Shown piece by piece: positions 11,484 to 23,388 of a stretch of DNA of 64,000 nucleotides. Positions within the stretch are counted from its first letter, which is position 1. Every line of letters starts with the position of its first letter. Source of the stretch: Histoplasma ohiense. Taxonomy: Eukaryota > Ascomycota > Eurotiomycetes > Onygenales > Ajellomycetaceae. The notes under the pieces are model-generated. The model saw nothing but the letters and a program-made list of their open reading frames with translations, ran no database searches and had not been told where the DNA came from. The position numbers and the translations under genes are program-made. The stretch lies in the NCBI GenBank assembly GCA_017607445.1, contig JAEVHH010000004.1:5704001-5768000 (forward strand), read 5' to 3'.

Positions 11484-13265
11484 CTAAGTTTCAAATTCAG
11501 AAGCAGAAGCAGTATGAGGTCTGCTGTCATCACTACAAACAGCAGATAAAGACAATTTAATCTCCTTCAACTGTGACTGCCAGATAGAACTCTTTAACCC
11601 ATCTCTTATTATCAAGAATATACCCATTCCAATATTCAACTGAACCACCTGCTTGTTTGTCATTGTCTGTATATGATCCAGTTCAAATTCTTCATTCTGA
11701 ATAATGCTCTTTGCAGTTAAAAGAGCTTCTGCTCTTTGAGATCTCTCTGTCATCAATCAGTTGAAGAACTCATCAATAAACAGATCCGTGTGTTCACCAA
11801 ACTGAGGGATTGGACTACTTCGAATAGGAGGCAGGTTCGGATTCGATGGCAGGTTTGGATTCGATGGCAGGTTCGGAATAGGAGACAGGTTCGGAATAGA
11901 AGGCAGGTTCGGATTCAATGGCAGATTCAGATTCAATGGCAGGTTCAGATTCGATGGCAGGTTCGGATTCGATGGCAGATTTGGATTCAATGGCAGGTTT
12001 GGATTCGATGGCAGGTTTGAATTCAGTCCTCCCATGCCTCCCATTTCTTCCATCATATATTTCATCACCATCACATTGATTATCTCACTTGGAGACACAA
12101 TATTAGATGAAGGAGTTGAGGGAGGAAATATAACTGCTGACATCTGAGATGTCTGTATAGAAGGATTAGAAGCAGATATAGATTCACTTTTTCATTTCTT
12201 CTTCTTCTTTCTATTCATTAATCTTTTTGTCATCTTTCTTGAGGGATTTTTAACTGTTGCATGTCCACATTCAACATCATCTATCCAACTGGCAATCTCA
12301 CTACTCAGGAGTTGAATATGAGTATCATCAAAAGCTATCCAACAAGTGCTCTGCTCAAAGTTATGACAATTCATCTTTTGACAACACCAGTGAGCAGTTA
12401 TCTCACACCCAATCCACAAAGAATCATGCTCATTTGATCATCAATTTCAAGTCTTCTTCAGCTGCTGGCTAGTGGCTGTGGATCTTGTACACATAGACAG
12501 CAGCTTTTCATCATCGGATATTTCATGAATTCAAGGAGATTTGGTAGAACAATAGAGAGAGGATTTGATAGATGATGAGATTACTTCTTCTTTGACATCT
12601 AATGCTCTTTTTGATGCCAATGTCTGGATTGTTAATTGGGAATCTGACACTTCAATGAAAGCTGCAGGACCGCATATTACAGAGATGTTTGAGAATAGAG
12701 TTGAGATATCAAGAAGATTAAAAGAGGTGATAATCTCAATGCTAAATCCACTCATCTTCTTCTTATATAACTTCTTCAGAAGAGTGATAATCTCTCTCCA
12801 ATCTGTCTCCTTCTCAAGAATGATTTTGATTGAAGATCCATATTTGTTTGATGAGATGACTGCTATACAATTTGCAACTTCTATCTTCTTGCAGTTCTGC
12901 TTCATAACATACTCTTCAGCTATTCTTTTTGCAGTATATTGGATACAATAGAAGCTGACAGTCATATCATTTGTTGTGACATTTCATAACTTAATCTTTA
13001 TAGACTTCTTTATCCCATTGATAATCATCTATTCATACAGCCTGAATGAGATCTCAGACTCAGAGATAGATGTTCACAGAAATTGAGAATCTTCTGACTG
13101 TGTCTTCTTCTCCTTCTTCTTCTTATCCTCCTTCTCATCATCAGTTGGATTCTCATCATTATCCGGAACATCTGGAACAGGTGGTTTGGGCAGATGAAGG
13201 CGAAGGATAGTTGGAGTCTCTTTACAAGCTTGCAAGGCAGTAGAACAGTGGGTGTTGCGGGGCAT
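11484..13265 (-). pseudogene. Passenger gene inside the mariner element, function unknown
   Basis: Reading from ATG 13265 leftward: a basic/proline N-terminus (MPRNTHCSTALQAC, PKPPVPDVP), an acidic-lysine stretch, a longer open stretch 12965-12531 (YTAKRIAEEYVMKQNCKKIE, ETDWREIITLLKKLYKKK), then 12419-12192 with WIAFDDTHIQLLSSEIASWIDD and a KRLMNRKKKKK end. A repeat region of NPNLPS units follows (12143-11757), then a tail to 11484. Stops between them are TGA or transitions, so the parent was probably one long gene of some 590 codons. I do not recognise the family. It converges with the transposase and shares the terminal-repeat start context. It may be captured host cargo or an accessory protein of the transposon. 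Confidence 0.6.
11826..12025 (-). repeat. 18-bp tandem repeat coding for NPNLPS units
   Basis: About ten to eleven copies of an 18-bp unit (plus strand like TTCGGATTCGATGGCAGG), in frame with the passenger ORF, giving six-residue units rich in Asn, Pro and Leu. Variation between units is mainly C/T and G/A. Confidence 0.85.
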
Positions 13266-13467
13266 ATTGACATATTTGATGATAAAGATGTGTATTTGAT
13301 GATAAAGATGTGTATTTGATGATAAAGGTGTGTATTTGAATGAATTGGATGATATTTGAATGATTCTAGAGATACATGGATATTTTGGTTATTTTTGCGG
13401 TGTTTTGCTATTATTTTTCAGGGGGTGGCAGAAAATTCTGTTTTCGCAAGCTTTACGTCCGCCACAA
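13266..13467 (-). repeat. Right terminal inverted repeat, with a triplicated 21-bp block
   Basis: Same as the left repeat but about 40 bp longer, because the block 'tttgatgataaagatgtgta' near 13274-13340 occurs three times instead of once. It ends at the start codon of the passenger gene. Confidence 0.85.
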
Positions 13468-15338
13468 TATGAGATCTATGACAAGGAGCTTCTAGTGATC
13501 ATACAATGCCTCAAAGAATGGGAATCTGAACTCATGAGTGTTGAGAGGTTTGAGATTGTTACTGATCATAAGAATCTAGAGTACTTCACAACCACTCATA
13601 AGCTTACTGAGAGGCATATGTGTTGATCATTGTTTCTTAGCTGTTTTTTGTTCACAATTTGTTATTGATCTGAAGTAGAGAATATCCTTGTGAATGCTCT
13701 GTTCCACTGAGAACAAGATATGCCATCTGATGACTTGGATGACAGATGGAAACACTGAGAGCATTGATTAATCAACCCTGCAATTATAGAAAGTCCTACA
13801 CAACCAGATGAACTCCATGTACATATCAATCAGTTCCAAGCTCAAGAACCCTCACTCAAAGAACAATGAAGACTAGCAGCAGAGGCAGATGAATTCTGGC
13901 AACAAGCTGCTGAAGCTGTACAAAGCAAAACACCTCAATTCCCCACAGATGTATATTCAAGAATAGATATCTCAGCATGTTCAATCAACAATGACAACTG
14001 CTTACACTTTTGAGATAGATGATGAGTCCTCAATTCAGAATCTCTACAAACACAGATCATGCAAGAAATTCATGACTCATCAATGATCAGACACTCAGAA
14101 CATGAAATTATGTACAATATTGTCATCCAAGAATTCTACTGATCAGATATGTTGAAAGATATACATCAGTTTGTACACAACTGTGATTGCTGTGGCTCAG
14201 TGACAGCATAATATGAATGCTGAAAAGGGATGCTGAAGCCTCTATCTGTCTCTGACTGAATTTGATGTGATATAGCTATTGATTTTGCAGTTTTCTTATC
14301 TGAAAGCAGAGATTCTATGAACATTCTAGTCATTGTTGACTGATTCAGCAAGGATGTAATACTACAGCTCTGTGATAAGATGAATGCTGAAGTAGTTGCA
14401 GATGTCTTTGTCAGAAGTCTGTTCTATCATATACACAGTCTGCCTTCATTCATTGTGTCAGATAGAGACAGTCAATTTGTCAGCACACTCTGGGTCTGTA
14501 TATGCCAATTATTAAGAATTGAATGAAAGTTATCAACAGTGTATCATTCAGAGACTGATGAAGCTACTGAGAGAATGATACAAATAGTAAAGAACATCCT
14601 CTGTAAGTTCTGCAATTACATACAAGACAACTGAAGCAACCTGCTGCCACATGCTGAGATTGTGATTAATGATTGAGATTCCACTATGACAGATGTAAGC
14701 TCATTCTTTCTTCTATATGAATACAACTTAGAGGTTCTGAACTTCTCTGAGACTCTCTGAGAAACTGCATACATCTGCAGCCTTATACAGACAGCAGAGA
14801 ACATCATGAGCAAGCTGAAGAAAGTCTGCAAATAGACAGAAGCTTCAATGATCAGCACTCAGTAAGATTATAAGAATCAAGTGAACATCAGAAGAAGTTC
14901 TGCAATCTGATATCATGTAAAAGACAAAGTCTGACTAGATCTCAAAAACATAAGAATGAATCACCTCTCACATATACTAGATTATCATCACACCAAGTAT
15001 ACAGTGAAGAAAGTGCTAGACACACATGATTATCAACTCAACACTCTGTCTGGTATTCATGATATCTTTCATACAAACCTGCTCCAACCTGCAGCTGAGG
15101 ATCCATTCCCCTCCCAGAGAACCTCCGATTGGCAGCCACCCATCATTGTAGGAGAAGATAATGAACTTGAGTGGGAAATCAAAGCAATTCTTGACAATAG
15201 AACCAACCACCACTGCTGTGAATATCTTGTCAAATGAATAGAATACAATCATTCAATCTGAGAACCCACATCTGTCTTGAAGAACACCGCCATCCTCAAC
15301 ATCTACAAGTCCTCACTCACTCTGATAGAGAGGGATAA
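13468..15338 (+). pseudogene. Gypsy-A pol, RNase H end and integrase part
   Basis: RNase H continues with ELLVIIQCLKEWESEL and FEIVTDHKNLEYF (13490-13600). Integrase follows: the zinc-finger region near 14080-14200, a core with AIDFAVF (about 14275-14295) and SDRDSQFVS (about 14458-14484), and a C-terminal end at 14956-15237 (HHTKYTVKKVLDTHDYQL..., EWEIKAILDNRTNHHCCEYLVK), which resembles the usual GPY-to-chromodomain tail. Many W and R codons are TGA. The polypurine tract lies at about 15327-15338. Confidence 0.82.
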
Positions 15339-15872
15339 TGTGATGGGTTAGCATCTGTTAGTAATTAACTTACACAATCAACTTCTCTTCTGTATCTGCT
15401 TGTTTCTGATCACTGTGATCTCACATAATCCTTGATGTTCTTCTGTTTCATGTTTCATGCTTGCATAGTTTCTAACAATTCTTCTGTGTAGCTCTTAATG
15501 TTCTTCTGCTCTGTGCTCCACACTCATATAGTCTTTAATGATTCTTCTGTGTAGCTTCTTATATTCTCCCACTCTGTGTTCTGTGCTTGTGTAGTCTCTA
15601 ACAATTCTTCCATGTAGCTCTCAATGATTCCCCTGCTCCATGTTCTGCACTCATGTAGCTTCTAATGATTCTTACACATATCTCTTAATGTTCTTCCACT
15701 CTGCACTTCACTGTGGAGTGGCTTCTGATATTCTTCTGCTCTGAACTTTTCTCTATAAGAACCCCCTTCATACAACCTTTTCTTCTGATTTCTTTTCTCT
15801 TTCTTTCCTTAATCAATTCGTAATCTGTAATTAGAATAGTATCAAATCGTTAATCGAAGTACGCCTGTTACA
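15339..15872 (+). repeat. Gypsy-A 3' LTR
   Basis: TGTGATGGG...CCTGTTACA, 534 bp, followed by the TAGAA duplication. Its last 50 bases keep several CpGs (TTCGTAATC, AATCGTTAATCGAAGTACGCC), while its inner part is depleted. Confidence 0.92.
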
Positions 15873-15877
15873 TAGAA

Positions 15878-18671
15878 ATTAGCAAAGCTCAAGAAGAATT
15901 GAACCTCTTTAATTGATTTAGATGTAGATCATTCCACAATAGTGAAGACTCTGTCTGACTTCATCTTGACATCATTTGTATCTATAACAAATCTCAGAAA
16001 TGAGATCTTATCCACTTCAAATTCACACTTAGAGAGTTTTGCAAATAGATTTGCATGCTCAAGATGTTCTAGCATCTTAGTAACATGCACTTTATATTTC
16101 TGCTTTGAATTGGAGAATATGAGAATGTCATCCAAATAGACAATGCAACATATATCCAACAAATCAGACAAGGCATTGTTAATGTATGCTTGAAATGTCA
16201 CTGAAGCATTAGCTAGTTCAAATGGCATAACTACATATTCAAAATGTCCATATCTTGTTCTAAAGGCTGTCTTTCAATGGTCTTTTGCTGCTATAAGTAT
16301 GCAGTGATAGGCATCTCGAAGATTCAGCTTAGTGAACATCTTGGCTTTAGAAAGTCTATCAAGTAATTCACTTATTAGAGATAGAGGGTATCAGTTCTTG
16401 ATGATGATTCAATTTAACCCTCAATAGTCTACACAAAGACAGAGTCCATCATCTTTTTTGAGGACAAAGAGAATTGATGCATCAGCCAGGCTACTGAACA
16501 GTTGTATCCACTCTTTATCTAATGCATTTTTTAAATATTCTCTTAGAGTGGCTAACTCAGTTTCAGAGAGATTGTATATTGGCATAAATGAAGATTGTGT
16601 ATCAGACTTGAGATCTATATGATGTTTCATTTCTTCTGATCTTTTTGTGCTTATAGCAGCTTCTTCTGAGAAGATATGTGTGTATGGCATGACATAATTG
16701 AGTAGACTGATTGACAAGTCTGAATATGCAGCTGAGAATATGTGTGAAGCATGTTTTGAATCTTTTGAATGTTCTGTAGATAATACTACAAACATTTCTA
16801 CTCTAGCTTCTGTGAGAACTTCAGCTAAGACATCTTGTTCAGAAATAATTTGAGATTGTTGTTCATCTTCAGAGCTTCTAAAGAAGAATTGTTCATCTGA
16901 TCAATCTATAAAAGAATTTGTTTGTCTTAATCAAGGAAATTCTAATACAAGACTGTAGTCCTTCATCTTCATTGCATGGAAGAAATGAGATGTCTGCTGT
17001 GCATTACTCTTGTGATCAGTGACAGTAGTTGCAATGTTATACTCTTCAAAGAAATGCATTATGCATTCATCAATTGACTTGATCATTTTGATTTTGCAGT
17101 GAGCAGCTTCTAGATTGTGATCCTTTGTTCAAAATTCATTGACACAGTTCACTTCTGATTCAGAGTCTACTAGTGCAAGCATTTTTTGCAGATTCTTAGG
17201 TGTAGCAAGTTCCACTGTGACAGTGAAGCTTAAGGCATTTTTGCATTGACTTTCCACACTTATGGCTGCCATTGCAAGCTGAATGATATGTCTTAAGTGT
17301 TTTTTGAGTCCTTCAAGTTCTTCATGTCTTTTGTATCAGATTTCAAGTCAGACTTGGTGTTTTTGGATTCATCTTTGAGTCATTTGAAACACAAATCGAT
17401 GGTATGTCCTGGTTGCTTGCAATAACAGCAATATTTTGATCAGATGAAGTCATCAAACTTTGTAGTGTCATTTCATCTGTATTTATTTTGTGATCTATTA
17501 TCAGCATTATTTCTGTTGTTAAAGCTTTGAGTGGGGTTTTTGAAATTTGACTTCTCTTTAAGCTTTTTTCATCTCTCTGACAGATTCGATTCTGTCATTG
17601 CAAGTTTATGTAGAGTGGCATCATAGCTTAACTCTTCCAATTTGGTTGCATATTTGTCGAATTCTCAGTGAATGGAAGGTAGAACTTTCATATAGAGGTG
17701 TGATTTCCAATGGTATTCACTATAAGAATGCTGCAGATGCTCTTCAATTGATTGTAAGTGTGAAGCAAATTGTTGAACTGTCTGATCTTCTTGTTGCTCT
17801 GTTTTCCAGTACTGTCTATTGGCATCTCAGAAACTTTTATCTGAATCAGTGACTTGACATTGCATTCAACTAACAAATTCTTTCCATGGTGGCAAAGTCT
17901 GTATATTATGTGTATGTTGATACCAATGTTGTTGCATCTTGATATTGAAATGAGTAATGGCTTTGATGATCTTTTGATGGTTGTGTTCATTGTAGTAATC
18001 AAGATCACTGGCATGGAAAGTGATAGCAGCTGTAACAAAGTTTTCAAATTCTTTCATGCTTTGATTTTGAAACTTTTCTACATCTCTCTGAAAAGAGTGA
18101 CTGCTCATGCTGAGATCTCAAAGTTCTAATTGTCAAAGTGGTACCTGACTATGTCTCCCACTGACAGTAGTCACAGCACTTTTCACTAAAATGTTGAGTG
18201 CTTGTAGTGTGGCTTCTGATGGCTCAAGAATATTTGTGGTGTTATTGCAGTTATCATTCACACTAGTTGCATCTCTACTGTAGTTCGGATGTGCTTCTAG
18301 TGTATTTTGGATGGCTGGAATTGTTTCATTCAATTCTTGTAGTAAAGTGTTGCACTGCTGTTGGAGTTCTCACAATTCTTTCTCAGTCTGTAATTTTTTG
18401 ATTCTTCTGATCACAGTTATCTTCTCAGTCTCAATTGCACTGAGATCTTCAGAAGAGATATCTTCTTCTGAATTATACTCAGAGTTCAATTCCATAGAAG
18501 AAGATGATGCTTGTTGTGCACTTTCAGTGGCAGAAGTGCATGTTTCACAGTTTTCTTTCATGATGTTTGTTGCTTCAGATTCAGCAGTAGTATGAGTACA
18601 GTGGATACTGTGGATAGAGGTCATGACTATTACTCAACAGACCATCTCTCAAAGATTGAGTGATTAGAAAC
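15878..18671 (-). pseudogene. Gypsy-B gag, protease and RT part
   Basis: On the minus strand from the right LTR: gag region 18624-17690 (ALNILVKSAVTTVS, MKEFENFVTAAITFHASDLDYY), and a zinc knuckle CX2CX4HX4C at 17430-17389 (CCYCKQPGHTIDLC). A protease-like zone lies near 17.2 kb. The RT region is 16795-15929, with KKDDGLCLCVDY, MPFELANASVTFQAYIN and the catalytic YLDD intact. RT is cut at ANFY by Gypsy-A. Frames are broken by TGA stops and shifts. The small plus-strand frames in this interval are shadows. Confidence 0.82.
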
Positions 18672-18944
18672 TGTGAGGTGTAGTGACAGTGTGAAGAGTA
18701 ACAGTAGAAGATAGTTTATAGCATAGCAGAGATAATAGTAATATATTGTAGAGTAATATAGTATAGTAGCATAACATAGCATAGTGTAGCTAATTGCTAA
18801 GGAAGAAAAGAAAGAGAAAGAAGATGTGCGAAATACATACATCGATATATATATATACATATAGAAATAGTGGTAGCGAGAGTATAATGGAAAGAGGTAA
18901 GAATAAGCGAAGATAATAAGGAAATAATAAACGAGTGCATTACA
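18672..18944 (-). repeat. Gypsy-B 5' LTR (273 bp)
   Basis: TGTGAGGTG...TGCATTACA, the partner of 2159-2431. In element orientation this is the promoter LTR. The outer (right) end keeps AAGCGAAG and AAACGAGTG. ACTGA follows. Confidence 0.9.
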
Positions 18945-21663
18945 ACTGAGAACTCAATAAAATTATGTGAAAGGACTGATACTCTCTTCCACTTATCAAC
19001 AAAACACTCAAATGAATAGAAAAAGTAAAATGATTTACAAAACTTGACATCTCTGCAGCCTTCTACAAAATAAGAATTAATGAAGATGATGAATAACTAA
19101 CTGTCTTTTGTATATATTATGAATTATACAAATGAACAGTGATTCTTTTTGAATTAGTGAATGCTCTGAGTATATTTCAGAAATACATTAACTGAGCTCT
19201 ATGAGATCTGCTCAATGAGATTATCTCAGTGTATATGAATGATATCTTAATCTTCACTGATGAATTACTCACTGAGCACTGTAAATATATATGACAAGTG
19301 CTTGACTGTCTATGAAAAGCTGAACTGTAAGTGGACATTGATAAATGCAACTTTGAGATCAAGTCTACAATCTATCTAGAATTCATCATTGAAGCTGAAA
19401 AAGATGTACACATGGATTCTAAGAAGATGAAAGCAATTCTCAACTGAGAGACATCAGTCTTGATAAAAGAGACTAGAAGCTTTCTAGAATTCATCAACTT
19501 CTACTGAAGATTCATCAAAAACTTCTCTGATATTGTATGATCACTGATGAATCTGATCTGAAAAGATGCTGTATTTCAATGAACTGACAAAGTGAATGCA
19601 GTATTCAAAAAGCTGAAGTGTATATTCACAAACACTTCAATACTGCAATCATTCAATTCAGATAAACATATGATTCTTGAAACAGACATCTCAGATTATG
19701 TAGTAGATGAAGTACTAATGCAATATGATAATGAAGATGTTCTACAATCTTGTGTCTTTATCTTGAAAAAGATGTCATTTATTGAATGCAACTATAAAAT
19801 CTACAATAAGAAGCTTCTAGTGATTATACAATATTTCAAAGAATAAAAGTCTGAACTTATGAGTGTTGAGAGATTTGAGATTGTCACTGATCATAAAAAT
19901 CTAGAGTACTTCACAATCACTCATAAGCTTACTGAGAGATATATGTGTTGATTATTGTTTCTTAGTCATTTTTCATTCACAATTTGTTATTGATCTGAAG
20001 TAGAGAATATTCTTGCAGATGCTCTGTTCTGCTGAGAATAAGATATATCATCTGATAACTTGAATAACAGATGGAAGCATTGAGAGCATTGATTAATCAA
20101 CTCTGCAATTATAAGAAGTTCTATATAATCAGATGAACTCTGTATATATATCAATCAGTTCTGAACTCAAGAATTCTTGCTTGAAGAACAATGAAGACTA
20201 GCAGTAGAAGCAGATGAATTCTGACAGCAAGCTGCTGAAACTGTACAAAGTAAAACATCTTGATTCCCCACAGATGTATACTCAAGAACAGATATCTCAG
20301 CATATTCAATCAACAATAACAACTGCTTACACTTTTGAGATAGACAATGAATCTCTGATTCAGAATCTCTACAAACACAGATCATGTAAGAAATTCATGA
20401 TTCATCAATGATCAGATATTCAGAATGTGAAATCATGTACAACATTGTTATCTGAGAATTCTACTGATCAGATATGTCAAAAAACATACATCAGTTCATA
20501 CACAACTGTGATTGCTGCAGCTCAGTGATGATATGATATGAACACTGAAAAGAGATGCTGAAGTCTCTATCTATTCTCAACTGAATTTAATGTAATATAG
20601 CTATCAATTTTACAGTTTTTTTATCTGAAAGCAGAGGTTCTATGAATATTCTAGTCATTGTTGACTGACTCAGTAAGAATGTAATACTACAGTTCTGTGA
20701 CAAGATGAACACTGAAGTAGTTGCAGATGCCTTCATCAGAAGCTCATTCTATCATATACACAGTCTATCTTCATTTATTGTATCAGATAGAAGCAGTCAA
20801 TTCATCAGCACACTCTGAGCCTGCATATATCAATTATTAAAAATTGAACAAAAGTTATTAACAGTGTATCACTCAGAGACTGATGAAGTTACTGAGAGAA
20901 TGATATAAATAGTAAAGAACATTCTCTGTAAGTTCTGCAATTACATACAAGACAACTGAAGCAATCTGCTGCCACACACTGAGATTGTGATTAATGATTG
21001 AGATTCTGCTACAACAGATGTAAGCTCATTCTTTCTTCTATATGAATACAACTTAGAGATTCTGAACTTTTCTGAGACTCCTCAAGAAACCACATACACC
21101 CACAGCCTCATACAGACAGCAGAGAATATTGTAAGTAAGTTGAAGAAAGTCTGTGAATGAGCAGAAGCTTCAATGATCAGTGTTCAGTAAGATTATGAGA
21201 ATCAAGCAAACATCAGAAGAAGTTCTGCAACTCAATATTATATAGAAGACAAAGTCTGACTGAATCTCAAGAATATAAGAACAGATCACTTCTTGCATAC
21301 ATTAGATTATCATCACATCAAATATACAGTGAAGAAAGTGCTAGATATACACAATTATCAACTCAACACTTCATCTGACATTCATAATGTTTTTCATATG
21401 AATCTGCTCCAACCCACAGCTGAGGATTCATTCCCCTCACAGAGAATCTTCAATTGACAGTCATTCATCATCATAGAAGAAGACAATGAACTCAAGTGGA
21501 AAATTGAAGCAATTCTTGATGATAGAATCAATCATCACTGCTGTGAATATCTCATCAAATGAATAGAATATGATTGTCTGATCTGGGAATCTGCATCTGT
21601 CTTGAAGAACATCACTGCTCTCAACATCTATAAGTCCTCACTTATCTTGATAGAGAGGGATAA
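18945..21663 (+). pseudogene. Gypsy-C pol, right fragment: RT, RNase H, integrase
   Basis: It continues the RT of 1642-2158 exactly after the ACTGA duplication and parallels Gypsy-A throughout: FTKLDISAAFYKI, RNase H MILETDISDYVVDEVLMQYDNED (19660-19740), an uninterrupted ECNYKIYNKKLLVIIQ at the site where mariner hit Gypsy-A, then integrase and tail to 21660. It is more mutated than A (TGG is sometimes TAA), consistent with being older. It serves here as a reference for the empty mariner site. Confidence 0.85.
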
Positions 21664-22261
21664 TGTAATGAGTTAGCATCTGTTAGTAATTAATTTATGC
21701 AATCAATTCTTCTTCTGCACTCACTTGTTTCTGACTGTTATGATTTTGTATAATTCTCAATGTTCTTCTGCTTCATGCTCTGCACTTATATAGTTTTTAA
21801 CAATTCTTTTATATAGCTCTTAACATTCTTCTGCTCTGTGCTTCACACTCATATAGTCTCTAATGATTCTTTCATGTAGCTTCTAATATTCTTTCACTTC
21901 ATATTTCACACTCACACAGTTTCTAATGATTCTTCTGTGTAGCTCTCAATGATTCTCTCATTTCACACTCTGTGCTCATACAGTCTCTAATTATTCTTTC
22001 ATGTAGTCTTCAATGATTTCTCCACTTCACACTCTGCATTTGTGTAGTTTCTAATGATTCTTATGCATATCTCTTAATGTTCTTCTGCTCCACACTTCAC
22101 TGTGGAGTGGCTTCTGATATTCTTTCACTCTGAATTTCTCTCTATAAGAATCTTCTTTGTACAATCTTTTCTTCTGATTTCTTTTCTCTTTCTTTTCTTA
22201 ATCAATTCGTAATCTGTAATTAGAATAGTACCAAATCGTTAATCGAAGTACACTCATTACA
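21664..22261 (+). repeat. Gypsy-C 3' LTR (598 bp)
   Basis: TGTAATGAG...CTCATTACA. It is about 64 bp longer than other A-family LTRs, from an extra copy of the internal 'agtctctaatgattcttt...ctctgc' unit near 21960-22040. The outer end keeps CpGs. Confidence 0.85.
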
Positions 22262-22471
22262 TGGTCCCATTTGGTTCCATTTTACAAAATGAGATCAAAT
22301 GAGATCAGAATCAGTAATTTATAAGAAGAACATGATCTGAAACTAGATTTATAATATAAACAGTGTAATGTGACTAATTTAATAAACACTATATGAGATC
22401 AGAACTAAGAAATTTGATAATGAGACTGAAGAAATATTTAGTCTCAGTTCCATACATAATCACACAGTCAG
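22262..22471. other. Unassigned AT-rich fragment
   Basis: About 210 bp starting TGGTCCCATTTGGTTCC that match neither LTR family. A short inverted match (GAGACT...AGTCTC) lies near 22422-22445. It could be a decayed MITE. No coding frame. Confidence 0.4.
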
Positions 22472-22852
22472 TCTACTAACAGATACTAACTCATCACATT
22501 ATCTCTTTTTATCAAGATAAGTGAGAACTTGTAGATGTCAAGAATGATGATGTTCTTCAAAGCAGATGTGAATTCTCAGATTGAATGATTGTATTCTATT
22601 TATTTAATGAGATATTTGTAGTGATGATAGTTGATTCTATTGTCAAAAATTGCTTTGATTTCTCATTTGAGTTTATTATCTTCTTCTACAATAATAAGTG
22701 ACTGTCAATTGAAGATTCTCTGTGAGAAGAATGAATTCTCAGCTGTAGATTGAAGCAGATTTATATGAAAGACATTATAAATATCAGATGAGATGTTGAG
22801 TTGATAATTATATATATCTAACACTTTCTTCACTATATACTTAATGTGATAG
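22472..22852 (-). pseudogene. Fragment of an A-family element: integrase tail and LTR stub
   Basis: Reverse complement of the last 350 bp of A-family pol (compare 15000-15338), joined at 22497 to only some 25 bp of LTR (ACTAACTCATCACA). It is cut on the right by the LTR at 22853. Confidence 0.75.
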
Positions 22853-23388
22853 TGTGATGAATTAGCATCTGTTAGTAATTAATTTATGCAATCAACTCTT
22901 CTTCTGCATTCACTTGTTTCTGATTATTGTGATCTCATATAATCTTTGATGTTCTTCTGCTCTGTGCTCTGCACTTATATAGTCTCTAATGATTCTTTTG
23001 TGTAGCTTTTAACATTCTTTCACTCTGTGCTCTGTGCTTATATAGTCTCTAACAATTCTTTCATGTAGTTTTTAACATTCTTCTGCTTCATACTTCACAC
23101 TCATATAGTCTCTAATAATTCTTCTGTATAGCTTTCAATGATTCTTTCATCTCATACTTCACATTTATATAGTTTCTAATGATTCTTTTGTATAGCTTTT
23201 AATATTCTTTTACTTCACACTTTACTGTAAAGCTGTTTCTGATATTCTTCTATTTCAAACTTCTCTTTATAAGAATTTTTTTTTTATATAATCTTTTCTT
23301 CTGATTTCTTTTCTCTTTCTTTTCTTAATTAATTTGTAATCTGTAATTAGAATAGTATCAAATCATTAATTGAAGTATATCTGTTATA
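22853..23388 (+). repeat. A-family LTR, probably a 5' LTR of a lost element
   Basis: TGTGATGAA...TGTTATA, 536 bp and strongly depleted of CpG. It is followed by about 200 bp of the usual leader (23389-23596), where Gypsy-F has inserted. The coding part of this element is not in the window unless it is the LTR fragment at 31285. Confidence 0.8.

Larger units (their letters stand above)
10253..13467 (+). mobile_element. Tc1/mariner-type DNA transposon with two convergent ORFs
   Basis: TA duplications (10251-10252, 13468-13469) flank inverted repeats that start TTGTGGCGGACG and are near-identical for about 160 bp. Removing the element rejoins RNase H of Gypsy-A as ECNY/EIYDKELLVIIQ, matching the uninterrupted Gypsy-C copy at 19790. 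One ORF is a DD34E transposase. The second starts from the other end and runs toward it. Both start codons lie at the inner edge of the repeats in the shared context AATATGCCCC. The ends keep their CpGs, so it is the youngest layer of the nest. Confidence 0.93.
6556..15872 (+). mobile_element. Gypsy-A, full-length LTR retrotransposon split by a mariner element
   Basis: Flanking duplication TAGAA (6551-6555 and 15873-15877) and two 534-bp LTRs (6556-7089, 15339-15872) delimit it. Without the mariner insertion it is about 6.1 kb. The order is leader, gag with zinc knuckle, protease, RT, RNase H, integrase, then a purine tract AGAGAGGGATAA just before the 3' LTR. It inserted into Gypsy-B RT in the opposite orientation. 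All coding parts carry TGA stops and the RT active site reads YMDN, so it cannot move by itself. Confidence 0.93.
2159..18944 (-). mobile_element. Gypsy-B, LTR retrotransposon with chromodomain, itself split by Gypsy-A
   Basis: Two 273-bp LTRs (2159-2431 and 18672-18944) of form TGTGAG...TTACA are flanked by the duplication ACTGA (2154-2158 and 18945-18949). The element reads leftward: gag and zinc knuckle (about 18340-17389), protease region, RT (16.8-15.9 kb), then after the Gypsy-A insertion RNase H, integrase and chromodomain (6.5-4.3 kb). A purine-rich tract next to the left LTR (about 2434-2446, read on the minus strand) fits a polypurine tract. Joining across Gypsy-A restores the conserved ANFY of RT exactly. 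A roughly 1.8-kb stretch between pol and the 3' LTR carries opposite-strand open frames. Confidence 0.9.
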
